Below, in pieces: positions 8,616 through 16,328 of a DNA stretch of 64,000 nt; within the stretch, counting starts at the first letter, position 1; each line of letters opens with the position of its first letter. The DNA is from Actinacidiphila cocklensis (GTDB lineage: Bacteria; Actinomycetota; Actinomycetes; Streptomycetales; Streptomycetaceae). The notes beneath the pieces are model-generated. The model was not told where the DNA came from, did not search any database, and saw nothing but the letters and a program-made list of their open reading frames with translations. The DNA lies in assembly GCF_907177275.1 (NCBI RefSeq), contig NZ_CAJSLV010000001.1:1-64000 (forward strand), written 5' to 3'. The translations under genes were made by a program, and so were the position numbers.

Positions 8616-9982
8616 CGGACGGTGCCTCCTTTGCCTGCGGCCGTCAGCAAGGCCGCTGACGGGAGGGGACCTGGCTCCGCGGCCTGCTCCGCGGCCTGCT
8701 TCGCGGCCCCGGACGTTTCCGCGGCCGGCGCGGGGGTCGGACCTGCGAGGCTGAGCAGCAGCCCGAGGAGCCGGCGCGCGGCTTCGTCCTCAAGGGCGGC
8801 TTCCGCCAGGTGCCGCTGGGCGTGCTGCACGAGCAGGTCGGCCCGGTGCTCGACTTTGGCGCGCGCCCCGGTGGACACCAGTGCTTCGCGCACCTCGGTC
8901 AGCGCGGTCTCGGAGAGGTCGGCGCGTCCTACCGCTGTGTCGAGCAGGAACCGGAGCCGGTGGTCACGCAGCGTCACCGCTCGGGCTTGTGCCACGGCGA
9001 GCAGATACGTCGGTTTGCCCTCCCGGATGTCCTCGCCCGACGGTTTGCCCGTCACCGCGGGGTCTCCGAAGGCTCCCAGCAGGTCGTCGCGGAGCTGGAA
9101 CGCGATGCCCGCGCAGCGGCCGACCAACGACAGGGCACGGGTGGTGCTCTGGTCGGCGCCGGCGAGTGCGGCGCCGAGCGCGAGAGGCCTTGCCACCGTG
9201 TACAGGGCGCTCTTGTGGTACGCGGTTCGCATGGCGCAGGCCGCCGAGCGTGCTCTGGTGGCCTGTCCGTACAGGTCGAGGTACTGTCCGGCGACCATTT
9301 CGGTCCTCATCGTCCGCCAGACGTCCAGCACGCGCCGCCGGGCGGGGTGGTCCATGGCCGTGTCCGCGACGGTGTCGTCGGCCCAGGCGAGCGCAAGGTC
9401 GCCGGCGAGTACGGCCGCCGACGTACCGAAGGCCTCGCCCAGTACCGAGCCGGGCACTTTACCCGGCCGGTTTGCGAGGTCGACGTGAACGGCGGGGCGC
9501 CCGCGGCGCAGCCGCGAGCCGTCCATCATGTCGTCGTGGACCAGGGCGCAGGTCTGGAGGAGTTCGACCGCTGCCCCGAGACGCAGGGCTGCCTCGACGT
9601 CGGCGGTCTCGGCGCCTCCGCCGCAGGCACGCATGCTCCACCACAGGAGCTGGGGGCGCATCCTTCTGCCCCCGGTGAGGGTGAAGTCCGCCACGAGTTC
9701 GGCCAGATCGTGGGAGAAGCCCGGATCGATCACAGCCGCCTGGGCGATCCGTTCCGCGAGAATCGAAGCCGCGGTGCGAAGCACAGCCCCGGCGACGTCT
9801 GCGTCAACGGTTCGGGCATCGACCGCCGCAGATGTACGTCCCGTCGTGCTGTCGGGCGCGTTGTCGTAGTGCCACTGGGGTGCGGCTGGTCTCGGCGACG
9901 CGGTCACGCCGTGGACGCCGCTGCCCGACGGAGACCACAGGGAGGTGAAGAAGCCTCTCCCCTTCGCCCTGCCACAGCGCAT
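8612..9982 (-). CDS. crtE: geranylgeranyl diphosphate synthase CrtE
   Basis: The product is 456 residues and makes GGPP from IPP and allylic diphosphates. The first aspartate-rich motif is HDDMMDGSRLRRGRPA and the second is FQLRDDLLGAFGDP, both canonical for trans-polyprenyl synthases. GGRRMRPQLLWW and EDIREGKPTYLL are also present. The ATG at 9982 has an excellent GGAGGGAAG site six bases upstream, and an in-frame start at 10015 lacks one. The C terminus ends in an Ala/Glu-rich tail of about 40 residues. This is the promoter-proximal gene of the leftward carotenoid operon. Its upstream region is shared with the divergent SDR gene at 10355. Confidence 0.93.
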   Translation of the reverse strand: MRCGRAKGRGFFTSLWSPSGSGVHGVTASPRPAAPQWHYDNAPDSTTGRTSAAVDARTVDADVAGAVLRTAASILAERIAQAAVIDPGFSHDLAELVADFTLTGGRRMRPQLLWWSMRACGGGAETADVEAALRLGAAVELLQTCALVHDDMMDGSRLRRGRPAVHVDLANRPGKVPGSVLGEAFGTSAAVLAGDLALAWADDTVADTAMDHPARRRVLDVWRTMRTEMVAGQYLDLYGQATRARSAACAMRTAYHKSALYTVARPLALGAALAGADQSTTRALSLVGRCAGIAFQLRDDLLGAFGDPAVTGKPSGEDIREGKPTYLLAVAQARAVTLRDHRLRFLLDTAVGRADLSETALTEVREALVSTGARAKVEHRADLLVQHAQRHLAEAALEDEAARRLLGLLLSLAGPTPAPAAETSGAAKQAAEQAAEPGPLPSAALLTAAGKGGTVR

Positions 9983-10354
9983 TGCACTTCCCTCCGTTCG
10001 CGGTGATCTGCGCACCTCTCATCCGCCCTTTGACCACGTACGTCGCGCGGGTGCGGCACGCTGCTGCCTCCTCCTCGGCCACCAGGCCCCGGGACTCAGG
10101 ACCGGTACTGAAAGAAGATCACGAGAACGGTCCGACGGCGCGCTGCCGTGGCCCGTTCTCGCGATCCATGTGAGCGATCGGAACCACCCGCGGTTGGCCC
10201 GCGACACCGACGCCGCCGTCGAAGAGGCCCGCAGGACGTCCAGGTGGCTTGATCGCTTACCGGGCGTCAGGCGGGCAGGATCCCGTTCAGCGCCCGGCGG
10301 AGGGGAGCGTGGCGTATTCCCTGGCGCGACCGTGGTCTGAATAGGATCCTGAAC
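9983..10354. promoter_or_regulatory. divergent intergenic region crtE / SDR
   Basis: These 372 bases contain no credible gene. They must hold the promoters of crtE (leftward) and of the SDR gene at 10355 (rightward). I see no confident -35/-10 pair. Streptomyces carotenoid operons are often driven by a light-induced ECF sigma factor (LitS/CrtS), but neither that gene nor the LitR regulator is in this window. The strongest structural element is the interrupted palindrome listed separately. Confidence 0.5.
10117..10166. repeat. nested inverted repeat upstream of crtE and the SDR gene
   Basis: The outer arms are GATCACGAGAACGG (10117-10130) and CCGTTCTCGCGATC (10153-10166), complementary at 13 of 14 positions. 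A second stem, ACGGC (10135-10139) with GCCGT (10145-10149), sits inside. The structure could be an operator, a terminator isolating the divergent units, or the end of a lost insertion element. There is no T-tract on either side to favour a terminator. Confidence 0.6.
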
Positions 10355-11260
10355 ATGGCACATCGTGACCAAAAAATCGCGGTCGTCACGGGAGCGGCCC
10401 GGGGTATTGGTGCTGCGGTCGCGCGCGGACTGTCCGCGCGCGGAATGCGGGTCGTCCTGCTGGGCAGAGAGCTCGAATCGCTGCGGGAAGTGGCGGCCGG
10501 CCTGCCGGGCACGTCGTGCTGCATCGAAGCGGATGTCACCGACGAGGCAGCGATGCAGGGGAGTGCGCGATCCGTGGCGGAACGCCTCGGGCCGGCTTCC
10601 GTCGTGGTGGCCAACGCTGGAATCGCCGTCGCGGGGTCCTTCGCCAGCTGCGATGCTGCCCTGTGGAACCGGGTGATCGAGGTGAACCTGATCGGCAGTG
10701 CCGTGACTGCTCGGGTTTTCCTGCCCCAGCTCCTGCTGACCCGCGGGTACCTGCTGCAGGTCGCCTCAAGCGCCGCCTTCGGATCCGCTCCGATGATGAG
10801 CGCCTATTGCGCGTCCAAAGCCGGCGTCGAATCCTTCGCCCAAGCGCTTCGAAGCGAGATGGAACCCGAAGGCGTGAGTGTGGGAATCGCCTATCTGCAC
10901 TGGACGGATACGGACATGATCGATGAACTGGATGAGCATGTCGTGCTGCGCGAGCTGCGCAGACGGCAGCCGGCACCAGCTCGCCGCGTGCACGCGGCCG
11001 ATCGGGTCGCCGAGCTGCTGGTCCGCGGCATCGAACGCCGCTCGCCCACCGTCTACGCGCCACCATGGCTACGTCTTACCCAGCCGCTGCGTCCGCTCTT
11101 TCCCCACCTGGTCGCACGGGCCTCGCGCCGCTCGTTCGCCCGGATGTCCCCGGCTGAGCTCCATGCGGCGGCGGGAGTCCTGGGCGCGGGGGGCCACGCC
11201 GACTGGGATGTCCACCGCCGCGCCACGTCGATCCGTCCCACCACGCCACCACAAGACTGA
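10355..11260 (+). CDS. short-chain dehydrogenase/reductase
   Basis: The product is 301 residues. The NAD(P)-binding motif TGAARGIGAAVARGL lies at residues 12-26, NAG at about 89-91 (VVVANAGIAV), the catalytic Ser in VASSAAFGS, and the YCASK active-site motif (Tyr-x-x-x-Lys) at about 150. It is therefore a classical SDR, with an atypical 60-residue basic C-terminal extension (HLVARASRRSFARMSP) that is seen in some membrane-associated or lipid-related SDRs. An AGGAT site lies eight bases before the ATG. The substrate is unknown. It is divergent from crtE and shares its upstream region, but no direct carotenoid role is visible. Confidence 0.88.
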   Translation: MAHRDQKIAVVTGAARGIGAAVARGLSARGMRVVLLGRELESLREVAAGLPGTSCCIEADVTDEAAMQGSARSVAERLGPASVVVANAGIAVAGSFASCDAALWNRVIEVNLIGSAVTARVFLPQLLLTRGYLLQVASSAAFGSAPMMSAYCASKAGVESFAQALRSEMEPEGVSVGIAYLHWTDTDMIDELDEHVVLRELRRRQPAPARRVHAADRVAELLVRGIERRSPTVYAPPWLRLTQPLRPLFPHLVARASRRSFARMSPAELHAAAGVLGAGGHADWDVHRRATSIRPTTPPQD

Positions 11261-11580
11261 TACGGCGAGCAACCGAAGGCCGGCGTCCAAGCGACGTGGG
11301 TACACGCTGCTCAGGACCTCGCCTACCGCGCCTCGGTGGCGAGATCACCTGCAGCCTGCCCGACGCCGTCCACGCAGCGGTCTCCGGCTGATCGGGGAGG
11401 CCGCCCGCAGCCGCCAGGGCCGCCGGATGGCGGGAGGTCCACCCTTCAGCCGTTCTCGTTTCAACAGCTTCGGATGTTCGACGTTTGGGATGTCGTGTCC
11501 GAATTGTTCATGTATGGCGTAGGCGGGGTAGCCAAGAGGGGGCGGGTCCCGCTGCTGCGCTGCTGATCGGAGGATCGGCC
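11261..11580. other. intergenic stretch without a recognised gene
   Basis: These 320 bases lie between the SDR gene and the small membrane protein gene. Short open frames exist on both strands but have no ribosome sites or recognisable motifs. The ribosome site of the next gene, GGAGG, is at 11570-11574. I see no strong hairpin or repeat here. Confidence 0.5.
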
Positions 11581-11826
11581 ATGACAAACGCCCACCCCGT
11601 TCCCCTCAATCCCCACCTGCCCGACGAAGGCCTCGCGGTCCCCGAAGACGCCCAGGCCAGGGCCGGCCAGACCCCGCCTGCAGAATCGGGCGTCTCCTGC
11701 CTTGACGCACCCGAGCGAGAGGCACTCCGCCGCGGATGGGGGCCGGTGCCGCTCACGATCATCATGATCGTCGTCGCGGTGTTCCTGGCCGGATTCATCG
11801 GCCGGGCCGTCGTCCTCCTGATCTGA
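11581..11826 (+). CDS. small single-pass membrane protein (DUF6480-like)
   Basis: The product is 81 residues, starting at ATG 11581 seven bases after GGAGG. The first 55 residues are Pro/Glu-rich and hydrophilic with GQTPPAESGVS in the middle. The last 24 form one transmembrane helix (PLTIIMIVVAVFLAGFIGRA). This architecture, a Pro-rich head with a TPPAE-like motif and a C-terminal helix, resembles the small actinobacterial DUF6480 proteins, whose function is unknown. It appears to be a single-gene unit, convergent with the truncated FemX-type gene. Confidence 0.7.
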   Translation: MTNAHPVPLNPHLPDEGLAVPEDAQARAGQTPPAESGVSCLDAPEREALRRGWGPVPLTIIMIVVAVFLAGFIGRAVVLLI

Positions 11827-11921
11827 CCCGCCCAGCCCCGTCGGAGGGCCTGGTGCCGCGACAGCCCTGGTGCGGCGGGCGGCGTCGGCCGCCACCGTGC
11901 GCAGGTCACGGGCGAACCCTC

Positions 11922-12860
11922 TCAGCGGCCGCGGCGCCTCATATAGAGGTCGAAGGCCCGGTAGATCTTCGGTCGCAGTGGCAGATCCCACTCGCCGGCG
12001 TACCGTACCGCCCGGCCGCCGGTGCCGGCCTTGAACTGGATCAGGCCGACGTGCGGGTCGTCGGCGTCCAGGGTGGGGGTGATACCGCGCAGGTCGTAGA
12101 CGTCGCAGCCGGCTGCCAGCGAGTCGCGGATCATCGCCCACTGGCAGGCGTTGGAGCCGCGCACCTCGCGTTTGCCCGTGGAGGAGGCGCCGTACAGGTA
12201 CCACGCGTGGGCGCCGACGCGGACGAGGATGGCGGCGGCGACCAGGTCGCCCTGGTGGTGGGCCAGGTAGAGGCGGATCCGCTCGGGATCCTCGGCGCGC
12301 ATCGCCGCGAACATGGTCGTGAAGTAGGACAGCGGGCGGGGCGTGAAGCGGTCGCGCTCGGCGGTGTGGACGTAAAGGTCGTGGAATGCCTTGATGTCAT
12401 CGCCGACCCTCACCTCGACGCCTTCCTTGGCAGCCTTCTTGATGTTGCGGCGCCAGAGCTGGTTCATGCCGCCGAGCAGGTCGGCCTCGGTGCGGCCGGC
12501 CAGCGGAAGCTCGTAGGTGAACTGCGGTTGACCGGCCCCGAAGCCGTCCTCCGGGCTCTGCGGCAGCCAGCCGCGGTCCCTGAGCCGGCCGGTGACGCGG
12601 GCGCCGACCGGGTCGGCGAGCGGATCGGGCAGGTCGGTGAGCCGCTTGACGCCCGGGTCGGCGATGCCCTCCTTGACCTGGGCGGCGCTCCAGGTGTGCG
12701 TGCGCACCGGCGGACCGAGCCGGATGGCGAACGCGCCGCGTGCCTTGAGATGGGCCGCCAGCGGGTCGAGCCACGCGTCGATCCCGCAGGGCTCGCCGGT
12801 CGTGCCCGCCTCCCCGGCCCAGTCGATGGCCGGGAGAGCAGCACTCCCGTTGGCACTTGT
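11922..12860 (-). pseudogene. 5'-truncated FemX/VanK-type peptidoglycan bridge aminoacyltransferase
   Basis: The minus-strand frame encodes the C-terminal two thirds of a FemAB-family enzyme, which adds amino acids from tRNA to lipid II. Diagnostic blocks are NQLWRRNIKKAAKEGVEV, FTPRPLSYFTTMFAAMR, GAHAWYLYGASSTGKRE and GLIQFKAGTGGRAVRYAGEW. Homologous sequence continues upstream of the first possible start (GTG 12707) through LAAHLKARGAFAIRLGPP to AIDW at about 12835. The frame is then closed by a stop at 12861-12863. Family members are about 370 residues, so roughly 90 N-terminal residues, including the start codon, are gone. A 262-residue product from GTG 12707 cannot be excluded but would lack half of the first GNAT-like domain. 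Confidence 0.8.
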
Positions 12861-12952
12861 TCAGCCGAGCTGGCACGTTGACCCATGGCCTTGTGCATGC
12901 GGGCTGGAGCAACACAAACAGATCCGGACCGGGCGGACGTAGGAGTGGGTGG

Positions 12953-13441
12953 ATGGGCGCGGACGCGGAGCGGGAGTGCTGGGAGCTGCGGTCGGGAGCC
13001 GGTGTGGGGCCGCTGCAATTCGGGATGTCGCCAGCCGAGGTCGCCCGCGCACTTTTGGTCCCTGAACCGCAGGGGCGGGTTGGCGGTCCGTATGCGCAAG
13101 AGGACTTCCCCGATGGGCTGAAGGCCTTCTACGACGCGGGCAAGCTCGCCTGTGTTGCGCTGGATGCGGTCACCGGTCCGCAGGTCTTCTTGTCCGGCTT
13201 CCCCCTGGCGGGAAGCGATTCTGAACAGGGCCAGCAGTTCTTGCTGGACCACGCTGCGGAGCATGGGAACTGCTTGCTCTACACGCCTGATGACTCGCTT
13301 TCCCTGACTGATCTCGGGGTTCTTCTACGCTCACAGCAGGTCGGGGAAGCGCGCCTGACCCGTCCGCTCTTCGTGAAGGAGGAGTGGTTGGAGTCGCAGT
13401 ACTTCCGAGACCACCTTCCCCTGGAGGGCGCCTCAGACTGA
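12953..13441 (+). CDS. hypothetical protein, 162 residues
   Basis: I do not recognise the family with confidence. The start at ATG 12953 follows AGGAG at 12941-12945, with seven bases of spacing. The product is acidic and soluble, with no signal peptide or membrane segment. The segment GVGPLQFGMSPAEVARAL near the N terminus resembles the 'GVGP-x-x-FGM' opening of small actinobacterial proteins of unknown function. The rest alternates predicted strands and helices (KAFYDAGKLACVALDA, LTDLGVLLRSQ). It sits between the truncated FemX-type gene and the IS5 element, so it may have arrived with the rearrangement. Confidence 0.6.
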   Translation: MGADAERECWELRSGAGVGPLQFGMSPAEVARALLVPEPQGRVGGPYAQEDFPDGLKAFYDAGKLACVALDAVTGPQVFLSGFPLAGSDSEQGQQFLLDHAAEHGNCLLYTPDDSLSLTDLGVLLRSQQVGEARLTRPLFVKEEWLESQYFRDHLPLEGASD

Positions 13442-13537
13442 GCACTCGATCTTGCGAACTGACGCCAGACCCTGCGTGCAAGTCGCGATGAGATGCCGGG
13501 TCTTGTGCTCGACGATCTCGGTCGGCAAGGTGTCCGG

Positions 13538-14344
13538 GTGCATGCTGATCTTGTTCCGGACGACCTGTGGGACCGGGTGGCCCCATTGCTGCCACCCCCT
13601 CCCGAACGGCGCCACCGGTATCCAGGGCGGTTGCGTGTTCCTGACCGAACAGCACTCGCCGGCGTCCTGTTCGTGCTGCGGACCGGTGTCGCCTGGCGGG
13701 ACGTCCCGGCGGAAACCGTGGGCTGTTCCGGGGTGACGGCCTGGCGCCTGCTGCGGGACTGGACCGAGGCCGGCGTCTGGCCACGCCTGCACGCCGCCCT
13801 GCTGACCGAGCTTCGCCGCGCCGACCTCCTTGACCTGGACGACTGCTCCGTGGACGGATCGCACGTCCGGGCACTCAAAGGGGGGACCACGTCGGCCCCT
13901 CACCCGTCGACTGCGCCCGCCCCGGCTCCAAGCACCACCTGATCGTCGACCGCCACGGAACCCCACTCGCCGTGACGCTCACTGGCGGCAACCGACACGA
14001 CGTCACGCAGCTCCTGCCCCTACTCGACGCGGTCCCGCCGATTCGGGGCGTTCGGGGACGCCCTCGCCGCAAACCCCGGTGTCTGTACGCCGACCGGGGC
14101 TACGACTTCGACAAGTACCGCCGCCTGCTGTGGAAACGTGGCATCAAACCCATGATTGCCCGACGGGGCGTCGCCCACGGCTCCGGACTGGGCAAGGTTC
14201 GCTGGGTAGTCGAGCGCATTCGCCTGGCTGCACCAGTTCAAACGACTCCGTACCCGCTACGAACGCCGCGCCGACCTCCACCAGGGGTTACTCGACCTGG
14301 CCTGCACCCTCATATGCCTCCGCCGCCTTCGGACCTCATTCTGA
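13538..14344 (+). mobile_element. IS5-family insertion element, transposase frameshifted and inactivated
   Basis: The likely start is GTG 13538, reading VHADLVPDDLWDRVAPLLPP. Frame 1 carries the first catalytic Asp (DDCSVDGSHVRALKGG). The continuation (VGPSPVDCARPGSKHHLIVD) needs a -1 shift on AAAGGGGGG at 13877-13885. Such a slip site is the normal programmed frameshift in this IS group. The second frame has YADRGYDFDKYR (second Asp) and RWVVER (catalytic Glu). A further shift right after VVER, consistent with a 2-base deletion near 14220, displaces the terminal FAWLHQFKRL / RYERRADLHQG block, which otherwise ends at TGA 14342-14344. That second lesion is not programmed, so the transposase is probably dead. 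I could not define convincing terminal inverted repeats. Confidence 0.8.
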
Positions 14345-14448
14345 AACGATCAGTAAGTCACACATCGCATTGAAGGGAGCCTGGTGTTGCCGCCGCGTAT
14401 GCGGTTTTCGATACACCGGCGATACGCCGCGCTCCCTTCACTGGACGC

Positions 14449-15813
14449 ATGATTCCCCTCAGCCTCCACGAGATCGCGGCGGTCGTCGGCGGGACGGTCG
14501 AGGGCGACGGCGCCGTGACGGTGACCGCGCCGGCCGTGCTCGACGGCCGGCGGGCAGAACCGGGCGGCCTGTTCGTCGCCTTCGCCGGCGAGCACACCGA
14601 CGGCCACGACCACGCCGGCCAGGCGGGCCTGACCGGCGCGGTGGCCGTGCTCGGCTCCAGGCCCACGGCGCTGCCCACCGTCGTCGTCGAGGACGCCCAA
14701 GCCGCGGTGCAGGCGCTCGCCGCCCATGTCACGGCCCGGCTGCGCGACGGGCTGACCGTCGTCGGGCTGACCGGCTCCCAGGGCAAGACCGGCACCAAGG
14801 ACCTGCTGGCGGCCATGCTTTCGAGCACCGCGGCGACGACCGCCACGCACGGCTCGCTCAACAACGAGCTCGGCGTACCGCTCACCATGCTGCGCGCCGA
14901 CCCGGCGACCCGGTACCTGGTCCTTGAGATGGGCGCCCGGCACATCGGTGACATCGCCGCGCTCACCGGCCTGGTCGCGCCCGACATCGCCGTCGTACTC
15001 AACGTCGGTCAGGCCCACCTCGGCGAGTTCGGGTCGCGCGCGGCCATCGCCAGGACCAAGGGCGAGCTCGTACGGGGTCTGGCCCCTGGCGGCACCGCCG
15101 TCCTCAACGCCGACGACCCCCGGGTGGTCGCGATGCGCTCGTTCACCGACGGTCCCGTGCTGACCTTCGGCCGGGCGGAGCACGCCGATGTGCGCGTGCT
15201 CGACCTGACGCTGGACCGGCTCGGCCGGCCGTTCTTCACCCTGCGGACCGCCGCCGCCGCGGCTGCCGTCGCGCTGCCGCTCGTCGGCGCCCACCAGGCG
15301 CTCAACGCGTCGGCCGCCGCGACGGCGGCACTGGCGGCCGGCGTGCCCCTCGACGTGTCCGCGGCGGCGCTGGCCACCGCCGCACTGTCGAAGTGGCGCA
15401 TGGAGCCGCGCGAACTCGCCAACGGCACCACACTCCTCAATGACTCCTACAACGCCAACCCCGACTCCACCCGCGCCACCCTGGACGCCCTCGACGCGCT
15501 GGCGGTGACCGAGGGCGGGCGCCGCATCGCCGTCCTCGGCGAGATGCGCGAGCTCGGCGACGAGAGCGAGGCCCAGCACCGCGCCATCGGGGAGTACGCC
15601 TCCTCCCGCGCCGATGTGGTGGCCGCGGTCGGCGAGGCCGCCCGGCCGATCGCCGACGCTGCGGCAACCCGGCCAGGGACTCTGGTGCTGACGCTCGCCG
15701 ACAACGCCGCCGCCGTCGACTGGCTGCGCGACCACCTCACCGCCGCCGACGTCGTCCTCGTCAAGGCATCCCGCAGCGCGCACCTCGACGAAGTCGCCGC
15801 CGCGCTCCCGTAG
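14449..15813 (+). CDS. murF: MurF-type UDP-MurNAc-tripeptide:D-Ala-D-Ala ligase (probable paralogue)
   Basis: The product is 454 residues and joins a dipeptide to UDP-MurNAc-tripeptide in the cytoplasm. The N-terminal MurF substrate domain begins [20 protein letters not shown]. The ATP-binding loop is [20 protein letters not shown], then [35 protein letters not shown] and the C-terminal ligase domain with [18 protein letters not shown]. All expected motifs are intact. The usual murF lies in the dcw division cluster. This copy is instead beside a FemX/VanK-type remnant and an IS element, suggesting a second, specialised MurF as found next to glycopeptide-resistance (vanHAX) genes. No vanHAX is in this window, so the specialisation is inference. 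Confidence 0.88.
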   Translation: MIPLSLHEIAAVVGGTVEGDGAVTVTAPAVLDGRRAEPGGLFVAFAGEHTDGHDHAGQAGLTGAVAVLGSRPTALPTVVVEDAQAAVQALAAHVTARLRDGLTVVGLTGSQGKTGTKDLLAAMLSSTAATTATHGSLNNELGVPLTMLRADPATRYLVLEMGARHIGDIAALTGLVAPDIAVVLNVGQAHLGEFGSRAAIARTKGELVRGLAPGGTAVLNADDPRVVAMRSFTDGPVLTFGRAEHADVRVLDLTLDRLGRPFFTLRTAAAAAAVALPLVGAHQALNASAAATAALAAGVPLDVSAAALATAALSKWRMEPRELANGTTLLNDSYNANPDSTRATLDALDALAVTEGGRRIAVLGEMRELGDESEAQHRAIGEYASSRADVVAAVGEAARPIADAAATRPGTLVLTLADNAAAVDWLRDHLTAADVVLVKASRSAHLDEVAAALP

Positions 15814-15917
15814 CCCGGCCGACCGGGAATCGCGCCGCGATGCTGGACCTCAAGCCTGGTACAAGCAGGCCGCGGCCAACATGATCGGCCCCGCGTCAAC
15901 CACCGCCTCCCAGGCCG

Positions 15918-16148
15918 TCACTGAGCGGGCGCCTGCCAAGCCCACCGTGGGTCCAGCGAGTGGTGTGACTCGGGTCGGGTTGGCCGCGGCCTCGTTCGGG
16001 AAGTGAGGTCCAGCCACATGCCCCGGAAAGCAAACGCGGCGGCGGCGTAGGCGATCAGCAGCCCGCCCGCCGCCCAGGACGACCAGGACACCAACTGCGC
16101 CCGGGTGAACCGCTCCCGCAGACGCGGCCGGGGCGCGTCCCACGGCAT
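15918..16148 (-). CDS. possible small membrane protein
   Basis: A 76-residue frame starts at ATG 16148 (MPWDAPRPRLRERFTRAQLV). It has one convincing hydrophobic segment, AAGGLLIAYAAAAFAF, followed by an Arg/Pro-rich tail. No good ribosome site precedes the ATG; a GGAGGT lies about 20 bases upstream. The frame continues open upstream under the subtilase gene, so the true start is unclear and the whole frame may be chance. It lies in the otherwise empty 515-base gap between murF and the subtilase. I saw no other gene in that gap. Confidence 0.35.
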   Translation of the reverse strand: MPWDAPRPRLRERFTRAQLVSWSSWAAGGLLIAYAAAAFAFRGMWLDLTSRTRPRPTRPESHHSLDPRWAWQAPAQ

Positions 16149-16328
16149 GGAGTCCGTGTCGGCCCCTACCGGCACCTCCTCAGGTTGCTGAGCCCTCGGT
16201 GCGGCATCCACGGAAAGTGCGTCCTTGCCCGGACTCGCGCTGGTTGCGGCTGGCAAGTCCTTGCCCTGGCGAGGACTTGCCGCCGTCAGGCCTTCACGAC
16301 GGCTGCCACCGGCCGATAGACCCATGCC

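Noticed and set aside
4858..9488. Long plus-strand frames (882 and 794 codons) across the crtV-crtB-crtI-crtE region
   Set aside because: They are antisense to four recognisable carotenoid genes; their translations show no domain.
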